Part shown: positions 22,579 to 34,300 of the stretch, piece after piece
Layout of the letters: every line of letters begins with the position of its first letter
How positions within the stretch are numbered: the first letter of the stretch is position 1
Assembly (NCBI GenBank): GCA_037044905.1
Contig: JBAOKB010000037.1
Coordinates: 682,001 to 746,000, forward strand
Direction of reading: 5' to 3'
Length of the DNA stretch: 64,000 nt
From: Hortaea werneckii
Taxonomy: Eukaryota > Ascomycota > Dothideomycetes > Mycosphaerellales > Teratosphaeriaceae
Position numbers and translations under genes: made by a program
Notes under the pieces: generated by a model
What the model saw: the letters and a program-made list of their open reading frames with translations, nothing else
The model's database searches: none
What the model was told of the DNA's origin: nothing

Positions 22579-23213
22579 TTATGGTAGTGTTCGGGTACTC
22601 ACTCGCCTTCGAAGGGTTGGGACGCTGCCAACAAGATCTCGCATGAGCTCGGCATGTCGCTCCAACTCCTCGGAAAGCTCGAGATCCTCTGCCAGTGCAG
22701 AGACAGCAATGCCATTTCTGAGGCTGTTGATGGAGCGCAGCAAAGCTGCTTTCTCACGGACTAGGTTGTGCTGTCCCATGCGATGCAGGTCGCAGAAGCC
22801 GTGCGGGTGACGTCGAAAGGGGCGGAGATGACTCTTCTCAGCCTGGCGTTTCCTTTTAGTATTTGCTGGGAAGCTTCGCCATGTGCTTTGCCGTCCTTCA
22901 TCCGGGCACGAGCGAGTTCGATGGCGTGGGCGTGCTCAGCCCAGATAGGGTCATCCGATGAACGTCTCCGCTCAAGGGCGGAAAGACGATGGAGGCGTCC
23001 CTTGCTGGAGTAGGCCCAGTAGTGCTGCTGCACTGGTGTCAGTTCGTCATTTGGATCTTCTTGCTCGTGGCTTGTACATCGAAGACGAGAGAGGCTTCGA
23101 AAGTGGCGTAACAGGAAGGACGAGGCTTTTCTGGGGTTTTTGTTGGATGAGGATGCTTTGACGTTAGAATGCAAATGGTCTTGAGGGCGTGGGGCCAGTA
23201 AAAGAGGGATCAT
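22579..23213 (-). CDS. Hypothetical helical protein, gene model uncertain
   Basis: An ATG frame from 23213 gives a basic N-terminus, then HYWAYSSKGRLHRLSALE and a charged helix (HAIELARARMKDG). It stops at 22761. A second frame on the same strand is already open before that stop and continues with GFCDLHRMGQHNL, then the strongly amphipathic REKAALLRSINSLRNG to about 22603, where a GTGAGT donor follows. The two parts read as one protein if a single base is missing near GTCACCCGC (about 22805-22815) or if a very short (41-nt) intron is used there. I do not recognise the family. Further exons may lie downstream (see 21405-22578). Function unknown. Confidence 0.4.
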
Positions 23214-23857
23214 GATTGAAAAGCGTGTTCAGAAGGATCAATGATACCTGCCGCGTTTGCAGTGTTTTAATCGCTGTATAGGCTGGGCGTGGTCGTCTAG
23301 ATATAGGCGGCAGAGCGGTGAGGCTGTCTTTACCTGCACGAGCATTATGTTGCCCAACTACATGTAGGCGCGTGTCGACAGTCGCACGTGAAGGCAACTG
23401 ATGAAGTGTGAAAAGGAGCAACAGTCCATGTTGAGCTTTGGCGGTCTTAAAAACGTTTTCATTCATGTGTCGAACATTTGCATCTAGGTTATTCCCTCCA
23501 TTGCTCTTACCTCCTAAATCGTAGAACGCGAGGCCTACATGCCGCGTCTTGCGTTACACATGTGCCCATGCGCATTCGGGTGAGCCGATTGGCATGTGAT
23601 GCTGCAGGGTACACACCTGTCTATCTTGAAAGGTGACTTGGTATGCCTATCGTGAGACGCCGCCTTCGGCTGGGTCCCACGGAGTTGGATGGACGCTCGT
23701 GCATCTCACCAGCGTCGATATTGCACTGGTGGCGTGGGTACATCATGTCACCAAGTTCCTGAGCGTGGATGTGCGTTGTCCGGATTTCAAAGACGCTCGA
23801 ATCAGCTTCTGAGCGACCTCTCAACTTCAATGCAAACCATATGGCTTCAGAGATCGT
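23214..23857. other. Intergenic spacer between two minus-strand genes
   Basis: 644 bp with no recognised gene or repeat. It should include the promoter of the gene starting at 23213. Confidence 0.35.
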
Positions 23858-24484
23858 TCAGCTTGCGCCTTGTCGCCTTCTTTCTAGTATTTCCTCCTTC
23901 ACCCTCTCGGCCGCAGCCTGAGCCTCTACCATGCGGCCGACACCCTTTCTCCACGTCTCCTCGAGGCCCTGCAACTCTCCGGCGACATTGCTCTGCATTG
24001 CCCTCCTGCCCTGCTCCACTGCCTCCAACTCCAACTTTGCGGCCTCGACCTCTCTCTCCAATGCCTTCAGCTCATCCTCGAGCCGCGCGTTGCTGATTAG
24101 CCAGGCATTCTTGCCGTACGTTTCCAGAAGACCGAGATTAACCTCGCGCCCGCGAAGGTACTCAGCAGACGTGTAAGCTTGCTGTAGCGTCGTCTTCCAG
24201 GCAGGCAGATCGCCACGCGCAGGAGCATCGAGGGCCTCATAACGGGAGAGGTCAATGCCCGTACCGGGCTCCTTTGCCTGCCCAGAGCCTATACGGGCAT
24301 ATTCTTGCTCGACCAGATCGGAGAATTGCGCTTCGCGCATGGTAGGGATAGACGGGTGTAGAGTGGTTGCATGCTCTTGCGCCAGTTCGGATTGAACGAG
24401 CGCATGGGCAGCAGAGAGAGCGGCGTCTGATGGTTTGGCGTCGATGTAGGGCAGCGCATCTGGTGCAGAGGTGATGAGAGGCAT
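23858..24484 (-). CDS. Pre-mRNA-splicing factor SPF27 / BCAS2 family (Cwf7)
   Basis: Single-exon gene for 208 residues. It opens with the family signature DALPYIDAKPSD, followed by conserved helices (AALSAAHALVQSEL), an acidic/aromatic middle with IDLSRYEALDAP, and a long C-terminal coiled coil (about 115-200) rich in Glu, Lys and Ala. SPF27 (human BCAS2, S. pombe Cwf7) is a core subunit of the Prp19 (NineTeen) complex, which is needed for spliceosome activation. The length is close to the family norm. It is divergently transcribed from the ceramidase gene across 415 bp. Confidence 0.88.
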   Translation of the reverse strand: MPLITSAPDALPYIDAKPSDAALSAAHALVQSELAQEHATTLHPSIPTMREAQFSDLVEQEYARIGSGQAKEPGTGIDLSRYEALDAPARGDLPAWKTTLQQAYTSAEYLRGREVNLGLLETYGKNAWLISNARLEDELKALEREVEAAKLELEAVEQGRRAMQSNVAGELQGLEETWRKGVGRMVEAQAAAERVKEEILERRRQGAS

Positions 24485-24899
24485 CTTTTTGTGTGAGCCA
24501 CCTAATGCCTAATTCCGTTCTTTATAGGTCTTGCCTTCTTGTCCTCTGTGTGTGTCAAACTCCTCCTTCTCCCACTGCCCGCCAGGCGCGATTTCATGTG
24601 ACGACGGGAAAGCCAAAGCCATCAAGAATGGAGCGAGCCGCGAATTTTGTCCTCCCAGCGATGATGGCCAAAGGTCGTGTCATCGGATCCGCAACCGAAG
24701 GTGATCGCCACCGGGATCAGGAACTACGGTCTATCGATTGTATGACATACTGTGACATGACATGACTTGCATCGCATCGCATTGCCTTACATCTCACATT
24801 ATCCTGCCGACAACCGTGTAACCATTGACGCGGCCGCAACCATGTACAATTTTATGGCCACCTAGCTGAAGAGCCGCCCGGTCACATCTAATCATCAAA
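24485..24899. promoter_or_regulatory. Divergent spacer between SPF27 and ceramidase
   Basis: 415 bp between start codons that face away from each other. Short direct repeats of GACAT/TGACATGACATGAC type occur near 24740-24770. No defined binding site is claimed. Confidence 0.35.
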
Positions 24900-27378
24900 A
24901 TGGCCCGCTCGTCACTCTTCCTCGCTCTCGCAGCAAGCTTGCTGCTCGTCGTTTCAACGATAAATATACTGCATCGTTTCTATCCGTCAACTCTCTCCTA
25001 TCCTTGGCATATCGAGCGTCCGTTCATTGCCGATGATCCCGTCGGAAACACCGAAGATGGAACACCGTACCTTCTCGGCGTGGGAAAGGCAGACATCACG
25101 GGCCCGGTCGTCGAGATCAACTTCATGGGCTATGCGGATCCTGCTCAGACTGGCAGTGGTCTCCGTCAGCGTCTCTATTCCCGGGCTTTCATCATTGGCT
25201 CCGTCGATAACCCGGACGACCGTTTCGTCTATCTTGTTCTAGACACTCAATCAGGTGACACGGCTATCCGATCCGGCATCCTCCAAGGCCTTGCGGAAAT
25301 AGGCGGAGAATACACCGTCTATGGTAACCAGAATGTCGCTGTCACCGGAACTCATTCTCATAGCGGACCAGGGGCATGGTTGAATTACCTGCTACCGCAA
25401 ATCACAAGCAAAGGCTTTCATAAGCCATCGTACCATGCCATTGTTGACGGAGCCATTGCTTCTATCGTCCGCGCACATGATAGTTTAGCGCCAGGCCGTC
25501 TCTCTATCGGAGAGGTGGAGGTGAAGGATGGAAACATCAATCGTAGCCCTTATGCCTACCTTGCCAACCCGGCTGATGAGCGAGCCAGGTACGCGCATGA
25601 TGTAGACAAAACGATGACGGCCCTCCGATTCACACATACGAGCAATTCCTCAACTATATCAGAAGCGAAAGACGTCGGCATCCTCACCTGGTTTCCGGTC
25701 CATGGCACATCAATGTATGGGAATAATACCCTTGTTACGGGCGACAACAAGGGCGTCGCAGCCTGGATGTTCGAATCTTCCATCGACGATCTCCGACTTC
25801 GTCGCCGGATTCAGTCAGGCGAATGTTGGTGATACCTCGCCGAACGTCTTAGGCGCGTATTGCGAATATGGCGATTACGTAGGCGAGCAATGCGATTTCA
25901 GAACCTCACTGTGTGGGAACAGGACGCAACCTTGTCACGGTCGTGGGCCGTACTGGGGTCGACATGACAGTGGCACAGCTTCTACCTATGAGATTGGTCG
26001 GCGACAATTCGAGGCAGCGCATAAGCTTTGGGATAGCCCGTTCCTCTTCTGCTGCATGGAAGCACCGTCCGAGGAAACATGGTCAAAGGAGTTCATCATT
26101 TCGTCGATCTCTCCGTCACAAATTCACACTTCCAAATGGCACAGAAGTCAGCACCTGCCCAGCAGCGTTGGGCTACTCCTTCGCGGCTGGAACCACCGAT
26201 GGACCCGGCGCATTTGATTTTAAACAAGCACAACCCGATGATCCCAATGCAAGTCCACTATGGAAGGTCGTCGGAAACCGCATTGCAACGCCCAACGACA
26301 CCCAGAAGGCTTGTCATGCGGAGAAGGTCATTTGTTGGATGTAGGCGAAAGCGAGAATCCTTATGTGTGGTCGCCCAACATTGTGGACATGCAGCTTTTA
26401 CAGGTTGGGGACTTGTACATGATCATATCGCCCGGAGAAGCAACCACAATGGCCGGGCGAAGATGGCGAGAGGCTGTACAAGAGGACGCTGCAAACGCCT
26501 TAGCCTCATTGCCAGAAGATGATGACATCTCGCAATCGAAGAGGACGAAGCCCACGGTCGTACTTGGCGGCCCAGCGAACACCTACGCACACTACATCGC
26601 CACGCCGGAGGAATACAGCATCCAGCGCTACGAAGGTGCTTCGACCTTGTATGGTCCGCACACTCTCGATGCCTATATCAATTACACACTCACCCGTCTC
26701 ATCCCATCATTAACAGAACACGAAGATGAAATTAAAAAGACTCAACACTCTTCTTCCTCCATTTCCCCGCCCAACACCGCCATCCACGGTCCCCAGCCAC
26801 CCATCCAAGTCAACGACTCCTGGTCCTTCATCGCCCCCGTCATCGTCGATCGCGCACCACTTTTCAAAAGCTTCGGCGCCGTGAAACAAGACGTCGCGGC
26901 GCGGTACAAACCAGGCGACACCGTTTCCGCAACCTTCGTCGGAGCCAACCCCCGGAACAATCTCCGCTTGGATGGCACGTTCGCGGCTGTGGAGAAGTTT
27001 GATTATGAGCGGACGCTGGCCTGGCACGAAGTCCGACGCGACGTAGATTGGAGTTTAGTGTTCGAGTGGCGACGGACAAGTGAAGTTGTAGGGACGAGCG
27101 AGGTACAGATTTCGTGGGAGACGGGCTGGGAGATGGGGGATTGGCGGATGGGGTCAAGAAACAAGGAGGAGGAGGAGGAGCTAGAAGGTGAGGGAGGGGA
27201 TGTACATGGTGATCTACTCATGAATAGACGCCGTGAGATGCAGCGGTGGCAGTGGCAACGCAAAGACGAGGACGATCTGAAAGGCCTTTACAGACTTAGA
27301 TACTACGGAGACGCGAAGGCGTTCAGTGGGAAGATTACGAGTTTCGAAGGGGTAAGTGGGGAATTCCGGATCGAATGA
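24900..27378 (+). pseudogene. Neutral ceramidase, broken by several frameshifts
   Basis: Family: neutral/alkaline N-acylsphingosine amidohydrolases, which split ceramide to sphingosine and fatty acid. An N-terminal hydrophobic anchor or signal (about 1-22) precedes VGKADITGPVVEINFMGYA. The zinc-site motif THSHSGPG, the WFPVHGTSM loop and the nucleophile motif GDTSPN are all legible. The C-terminal immunoglobulin-like part ends RYYGDAKAFSGKITSFEGVSGEF. Reading these motifs in order needs at least four frame changes between about 25,785 and 26,330, while the first 290 and last 350 codons are clean. No GT-AG introns fit at the break points. A charged insert of about 40 residues (Glu-rich, then Arg/Gln/Trp-rich) lies near 27,160-27,280. 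It is either a recently inactivated gene or a locally poor assembly. Confidence 0.8.
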
Positions 27379-27951
27379 GAGGCTACCGTCTCTGGCGGTC
27401 GGTTGTGATCGAGTACGAGCGCATATGTCGCGGCGAGCGAGTCTCATGTTCCGTACTCTTTATGAATCATGTAAATTGAAACGCATGCGGTCGCATTCGG
27501 AAAACTTCACCTTCAAATATGCTGTGTAGCAGACAGCGTCCTCACTTACCAAAAACCCTATTTATGTGCGCGCGTTTCATGTGCATATCCTCCCACGAGA
27601 AGTGTGAGGCACTACAAGCCTGAAAGTATTCAGATAAAAGCATCGGGACTAGGTGGATCATCTATAGAACGATTTAATTCGAGCTACAGTAAGGCCGGTC
27701 TGCAAGGATGATCGACAAAGCAACCCAGGTTCTGCCCCATGTCAGAAACAGACAAAACGCCGTCCCTCTTCAAACCGTTCAAAGCATGCCTGCATAATCT
27801 TATACTCGTCTAGCAGCCTCTTGGTCTCGTAATCTCTGCTGCTTGCTGATTCCTTTGTTCCATACGCTCGTCCCCTGCCCTTAGCAGCTTCTCTCAAAGC
27901 CACGTCCGTGACCACACACTTTCCAACCTACCCTTTTCGGCCCTCTTGATT
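27379..27951. other. Intergenic spacer between convergent genes
   Basis: 573 bp containing the 3' regions of the ceramidase and PKA regulatory-subunit genes. Nothing else is recognised. Confidence 0.4.
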
Positions 27952-29541
27952 CTATCTCAAGGGGTCTGCCGACGTTTCCAAGTGGCCGGCCGTCTTGCTT
28001 GGGTCGTCTCTCCGCATAATGCCTTCGACCGGGCCTAGTAGCCTCTGGAACCCATCTTTACCCAGGGTCGCGACCTTGACTTCACTGGTGCTTGTCACAC
28101 TCGCAGCACGGGGCTTGTCGTCTAGCAGTGCCAACTCGCCAAAGTAGTCGCCCTTGCCGTACGTCTTCAACGGCTTATCTTCCTGGCCTCTCTTGTGAGC
28201 GGCCGCTTCGCCAGACTCGAGTATGTAGAACTTGTCTCCAACATCCCCTTCCTTGATGATGGTTGTGTTTGCCGGGTACTTATGTGTCTCAAGTGCGTCG
28301 GCAATCTTGGAGCGCTCGTAGGGAGTTAGTCCCGAGAGGAGTGGCACCTCTTCCAGGAAGGACTCATACATGCGCCGGCGCTGGAAGGCCGAGTCCATGA
28401 GGATACGGCGGAACGTGATACGGTCCAGCTGCCACACTACCGAGGGCTCGGTGGAGACCACGGTGGCGGCACGTGGGGCGTTGTACATCAGGGCAAGCTC
28501 ACCAAACGAGGTGCCGGGACCGGAAGAGGCGACCTTGGAGCCCATGCCCTCGGGTCCGCCCGGCTCGACACGGCCGGTCTTGGAGACGTAGATGTCAAAG
28601 TTGCCGCTCTCGACCACGTAGAAGTAGTCGCCGGCGTCGCCCTGCACGATGACGCGGACGTCTTTGGCGGGCACCTTGCGCTCCTGCAACGCTCCGAGCA
28701 CCTGGGCCGACTGTTCGTCGTCGAGGTGGGAGAAGAGGAAGTTGTGCGAGACGGCGGCGCGGAGACGGGAGACTTGGTCGGCCGTCTTTGGGTATTGCGG
28801 AGCCTTCCAGTTGCTGTCATCAGCCGAGGCGGGGGCCAGCGACTCGGCGGAGACGGAGGTCCGGCGGTTCAAGTTGTAGTTGTTCGGGAAGCTGTTGGGG
28901 TGGTCCATGGCGCCCGAGGTGGCAGCGGGCGGTGGGCTGAAGTTGGAGGAGCCGGAGGAGAAGCCCTGGTAGTTGGAGAAGGAAGGGTTCGTGGCGGCGG
29001 CGCTGGTGGCGGTGGAGCCGGTGGAGTCGGAGGGGACGGCGCCGTCGTTGTGCGAGAGCATGGCGGACGGCGGGATGTCACGCGAGTTGGGAGGGAAGGA
29101 GGCAGCGGTCGGGGAGGCGAAGTCGTGCTCCTCCTCCTCTGCCAGGGCGTGCATGCCCCCTCGCGGACCCACGCCGCCGGGTCCCGTGCCTGCCATGGTG
29201 GTGCCTGCGCCTGCCGCTGCTGCTGCTGTTGCGGGAGAGGTGCCTGCCGCGAATGGACTGTGGCCGCTCAAGCTATTCTGGTTCTGGTTGCCGGCGTCTG
29301 CGGGCGACGTCGCACCAAACGGATTCCCCAGCCCCGGGAAGGTGCTCTCGGCCACTCCCGCCCCGCTGGAATGCCGCTGCTGCAGCAGGAACTCTTTCCG
29401 CTGGCTCTCGAGGCGGCGGTGGAAGAAGTTGGCGGCGAACTGGAGAAAGTCGGTGGGTTGCTCCTTGAGGATCTCGCGGTCGAGGGCGTTGCGTGCGTTG
29501 AGATAGTCGGGCGGAAGTTGCGTGCGCGAAGGGGAAGACAT
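27952..29541 (-). CDS. pkaR: cAMP-dependent protein kinase regulatory subunit
   Basis: Single-exon gene for 529 residues. The N-terminal dimerisation/docking helix region (about 10-50, DFLQFAANFFHRRLESQR) is followed by a long low-complexity linker rich in Gly, Ala and Ser. The inhibitory/phosphorylation site RRTSVS lies at 226-231. Two cyclic-nucleotide-binding domains follow, each with an intact phosphate-binding cassette: FGELALMYNAPRA at 346-358 and FGELALLDDKPRA at 467-479, with the essential Glu and Arg retained. In the absence of cAMP it holds the catalytic subunits inactive, and fungal orthologues control growth, sporulation and virulence-related traits. The linker is longer than in yeast Bcy1. 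A 312-codon frame on the opposite strand is only a GC-rich shadow. Confidence 0.96.
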   Translation of the reverse strand: MSSPSRTQLPPDYLNARNALDREILKEQPTDFLQFAANFFHRRLESQRKEFLLQQRHSSGAGVAESTFPGLGNPFGATSPADAGNQNQNSLSGHSPFAAGTSPATAAAAAGAGTTMAGTGPGGVGPRGGMHALAEEEEHDFASPTAASFPPNSRDIPPSAMLSHNDGAVPSDSTGSTATSAAATNPSFSNYQGFSSGSSNFSPPPAATSGAMDHPNSFPNNYNLNRRTSVSAESLAPASADDSNWKAPQYPKTADQVSRLRAAVSHNFLFSHLDDEQSAQVLGALQERKVPAKDVRVIVQGDAGDYFYVVESGNFDIYVSKTGRVEPGGPEGMGSKVASSGPGTSFGELALMYNAPRAATVVSTEPSVVWQLDRITFRRILMDSAFQRRRMYESFLEEVPLLSGLTPYERSKIADALETHKYPANTTIIKEGDVGDKFYILESGEAAAHKRGQEDKPLKTYGKGDYFGELALLDDKPRAASVTSTSEVKVATLGKDGFQRLLGPVEGIMRRDDPSKTAGHLETSADPLR

Positions 29542-31319
29542 GGACCCGCGGCAGTTGAGCCCGCTGCTGGGAGCGGCGAAGAGCTTGCGGGCGAGGTGAA
29601 GTGGGATGCTGCGGCGGTGATGCGCTCGTGCGTGCGGCGGGTGGAGCTGATGAGCTCAGTCTGAAGGGTCAAGCTTCGATGGATCGGTCGCTACCGTTCA
29701 CAGGCGCCCGCGTGCTGGATGATGTCTGTCCGTGCGGAACGTGTAGACGGTTTCCTCTGCCTTGGAAGAAGGATATGCAGCGGGAACAGGTACCGGTAGT
29801 AGGTAGGGTATCTGGAGAGTGATGCAAGCTATGTCTGCGTACGCAAGACCTCCCTAGTCCCTAATAAAGAGATGCTGCTGCGTTTGCATCGTCTTACCCC
29901 TTCTGATTCATCAATGAGGTGACCGCCTGCGGGGTCGCATGGACTCCCGCTCACGGCCCGCCTTCGAGAACTCTTGGTGGGGGGTGAGCAATGCATCATG
30001 ATGAAAGATCACGTGTTGGAGCGAATGTGGCAGGGGAAGCAATGAGCCGCCTTCCATTGGGTTATGGACTGAAGGGCGTGTAGAGCATTCACCATAGCAT
30101 GGCGGGGGTAGAGCAGGCTCATATACGACACTGATTGACGGGACGCTGCACACATCCAGATCCACCACGCTGCCTGCAAAGTCAGCTTTCTCATCTTCGC
30201 AACCACCCCGACGTGCTGGGTGAAAAATGCCAAAGCTGCGAGCAGGTATACACAACATAATCATGAATGGGAATAGAGACTCATGAGACGACCGACGTAT
30301 TTATTGCTCTTCACGTTACAACCCTTCGGTTGATGACCAAAAGCACTAGGCACAATTCTTGCGTTTCTTTAGATCGTGTCCCGGTTTGATCCATGCGTTT
30401 GCAACAGATGGGACGGTGACGAGATTTCTGAGCAGATCGACCGTGAATACGCAGAAAACACTACGACGTGCTAAGGGATTGATACTGTACATAGAGGTAG
30501 GACAAGAGACAATAGACATCTTCAGGCACCGCAGCTCTCATACAGCGGATCTACACTGTCAGGCAACCCTCGTTGGCGACGCAGATTGCCTGCACGAGGC
30601 CTGCTGATTTTTCGCTGCCATGCATCGAGCGCCGATTACCAAGAAGTGGATGTAGTGGTTACCCAGGTAGGTAGTAGTGCCTGTGATGATGGAATGATGC
30701 TCTAGCCTCTCGAACCCTGCGACGAACCTTGGAAGTTGGCTACGGCGTAAATGGACTGGGCGCGTAGTGGAGCCGCGGCCGAGGTGCAGTGGTAGCTCTG
30801 AGCTGTCATGCAGGTGCTTTGCGGTCGCATCGAGTGCTTCCTTTGGGTCCCGACCAGTGGATGCACTGAGGTTGAACTGCGGCCAGGGCGTGTAGAGCTG
30901 GAGCAGGGTGATAGAGCATTCAGTCTAGTATTATTGATGGGCATCATCAATCATTGTTCCTGGCACGAGCGAAGGCCAGGCAGCATTATTGGGCCGACAG
31001 AGAACAGGTGGTGGTCTCCTAAATTTAGCCGAAGCCAATTCGACCATCCCCCGCCGCCGCCGCCGCCGGCCTCTCTCCTCGCGAGCTTGAAACTGCGCCC
31101 TCCGCTACCGAACCAGCCTCCTAACTCGTACGCGAAGGTGCATTGGTCTTGCTGATAGCACCGCCTTGTTCTTCTTATCTTTCCCCCTAGTCGCCGCTCG
31201 AACAGCGTATTGTTCGAACCACCGCCATCATAGCGCGCAAGAACAAACCCAGAGGTCAAGGCGCCAGGACCTCAAGCCAGCAGCAGGTAGCCAACACGGA
31301 CACCACTGGCAGCGACAGA
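29542..31319. other. Intergenic spacer, divergent promoters
   Basis: About 1.8 kb between divergently transcribed PKA regulatory-subunit and CBM48 genes. A short (CCG)n run lies near 31048-31070. The long spacer is typical of a regulated upstream region. No gene is recognised. Confidence 0.4.
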
Positions 31320-34300
31320 ATGGCGAGCTACACCTTCACTTGTAGGCAGGACCCCGAAGCCAAACCAGGCAAAGCAAACCAAGGCGCAACGCGGCACGGC
31401 GCAGCGCGCAGTTTGCGATCCTCCTGGCACGAGGGAGGACAAGCTGGTGCTGTGGGACATGCAACGAATGACAGCGCTGACAGCGGCACCGTACAGATGA
31501 CCATCCCGCAGAGGAAGTCTATGTCACCGGCAATTTCGATGACTGGTCTAAATCGGAGAAACTTGAGAAGAGCGGGACTTCGCACAGCAAGAAAGTGGAG
31601 CTTCCCAAGGCAGACGAGAAGATCTTCTACAAGGTACGTCCAGGTCGCCATCAGCAGTGACGTGTTTGTATGGACGGAGCACGGATATTGTGTCTGTCAT
31701 ATGCAAGTGCGCCATGTCCGCAGCAAACGCTTCACCAGCTTCTGGCTTCACCATCGCACAGATCGCTGACTCGAAACTTGCTCTCCACTAGTTTGTCGCA
31801 GACGGCGAGTGGAAACACGATCCAACCGCCAAGACCGAAACTGACAGCGACGGCAACGTCAACAACGTTCTCGACCCGTCGGACTTGGAGCTCTCTGCCT
31901 CTACAGCAAATATCAACTCCGTAGGACCAGGCGCGAGGTAGGCTACATCGTTCATCCTTTGAGGACCCCTCGTAATCCGACAGCTCATGTGAACTGACGA
32001 TAGCTCAAACAGCACGGCAGCTATGGCCGGCCAACAACCTCTCGAGTCCACTAAGCAAGAAGCGCCACCGGGCGCCTTCCCCGAAACGCCCGCAACCGAG
32101 ACTCCTTCAGCCGGCGGCGGTAGCGAGCAAGTATATGGCGTGGCTCCTCTGCCTGCGACCGGCGGAGCTGGAAACCCAGTCCACCTCAAGCCTGGCGAGA
32201 AGGTCCCAGATTCCAGCTCGGTCACGGCCAACACTACCGAATCCAATGTGAAGCTGGACAAGGAGTCCTACGAGAAGGCCGATGCCGGTGCACCTCAAAT
32301 TCCCGCGGTTCTGAGCCCAACCTCTGAGCGCGAGGCCGCTGGTGCCCAACCAATCTTCGCCGGCGTCGGTCCCCAGACGACGAACATGGTGCCCGAGTCC
32401 TCTATGGGAATGGGCAAGGACACCCCTGCACCGATTGAAAGCCAGGACACTGGTCCAGCGATCAGCTCTGCCGCTCCTCAAAGCACGACCGCCGCGCTTG
32501 CAGGCCAGCAGCCAATCCGTTCGAAAGAGGAGCAGGGCCGAGCTGCACCCGAGGTGGTTCAGGAGAGCCAAAAAGAGGCCAACGTGGATCCTGAAGCCAG
32601 CGATAACTCGCGAGCCCTCGGCGAGAAGGATGAGGTGGAGAACGAGCTTCACAGCAAAGTTCCCGAAGAACCGTCGGTTGATGACAAGAACAAAGGCAAC
32701 CAGGATAGTGGAATGAGCAAAGGCGGCATTGCTGGTCTGGCTGCTGCAGGCGTTGCCGGTGCTGGCGCGGCCGCAGCAGGAACTGCATATGCCATGAACG
32801 ATAAGGTCAAGGAGTCCACTGGCAAGGATCCTGTATCTGCTCTGCCCGAGAGCGTACAAAAGAGTATAAGTGGCATGAATCAGGAGGCTTCCGCCAACCC
32901 GAGCAAAGTGCCCTCAGCGAGGCCGACGGCACAGCCTACGGCCTCTGACGCGGCTCTGCCGCAGCAAGTCCATGCTGGAGAGGGCGTGAAAGTCCCCGCC
33001 GAAGCTGACCGCGCTACTACCGATACTGTTCCTGAGCAGGTTACCGCTAGTCAAAAGGAAGCCCATGTTGACCCGGAAGCTGCAGCCAACAAGACAGCGG
33101 TCGAGGAAAAGAACGAGTTCGAGTCTGAATTGAAGTCTAAAGTGCCCGAGAGTGAGGCTACAGGGCAGCCCGCGCCCACGGCTTCGGCTGCTACGACTTC
33201 TACGGCTCCACTCGCATCGGCAGAGAAAACAGATAACATCTCGCCCGACGCCGCTGCGGCCAAGAGCACGAGTGGTGCCCCACAGCTCGCAGACCCAACT
33301 GCGGGCGTAGGCGCCATCAACCTTGAGGGCAAGGAGGGCAGCAAGGAGTTGAACGCTCCCGCTCATGCACCTGCGAAGACTCCAGCTGAGAAAGTGAACC
33401 AGCTCGTAGGTCAAGCGCGAGAGGAGCAGAGCCGCGATGTCTCTCCCATGACCAAGGCCGCGCCAGTAGGACAGGACAAGCCAGAGGTTACCGAAGGTCC
33501 TGTGTCGAGCAAGGCTCCTGCAGTGAGTGGGCCAGATGCTGCCGGTGCTGGTGGCATGACCCAGGAAACGCCTGTGGTTACTGAAGGCCCTGCGTCCAGC
33601 AAAGCACCAGAAGTGAGCGGACCAGGTGCCGCTGGGGCTGGTGACATGACGCAGGAAAAGCCTGAAGTTACCGAGGGGCCTGTGTCGAGCAAGGCTCCGG
33701 CAGTGAGTGGACCAGATGCTGCCGGTGCTGGTGGCATGGCCCAGGAAAAGCCCGTGGTCACCGAAGGCCCTGCGTCTAGCAAAGCACCAGAGGTCTCGAA
33801 GCCAGCCGGCGAGAGCGAAAAGATGACACAGGAGAAGCCGGAAGCGACTTCTGGTGCTGCAACAAGCGCTGCACCTGCTGTACAGAAGAGCGAAGAAGGT
33901 GCTGCGGCAGCTGGGGCTGGAAAGCCAGTCGGTAAGTTCTTTCCATTTTCTTGGTCAACATTCAAAACATCAGGTGCTTTCGGCTTGGTGATTCAGCGTG
34001 ACCGTTTGGCCGCTTGCCTACCCTCCATCAGGGTCGTACACATCGCGCCACGGTCATCACAGTCAGCATCTACGTTTATCCGCACGTTTACACCACGTAT
34101 ACGCTTCGCACGGCCAGCCATTTGACTTGTGTGCTTTCTTGTCTCCTTCTGCGGCTGCATGCTAACCGTCTTCCCCTCATAGGTACGCCGCGCAACCCCG
34201 AGTCAGCCAACACGACTCCTCAGAAGCGCGGTAGTCTGATCGACAGAATGCGCAACTCGCCCGCCGATAGTCAGAAGAGCGGTGCTAGCGGCACCACGGA

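Noticed and set aside
28726..29664. 312-codon plus-strand frame opposite the PKA regulatory subunit gene
   Set aside because: Its Gly/Val/Arg-rich text is the antisense shadow of a GC-rich Ala/Ser/Pro-coding region; the minus strand has clear cyclic-nucleotide-binding domains.
32107..33965. Several long minus-strand frames (250, 166 and 184 codons) across the CBM48 gene
   Set aside because: They run antisense to the disordered Ala/Pro/Ser repeats, have no family resemblance, and their repeats mirror those of the sense strand.
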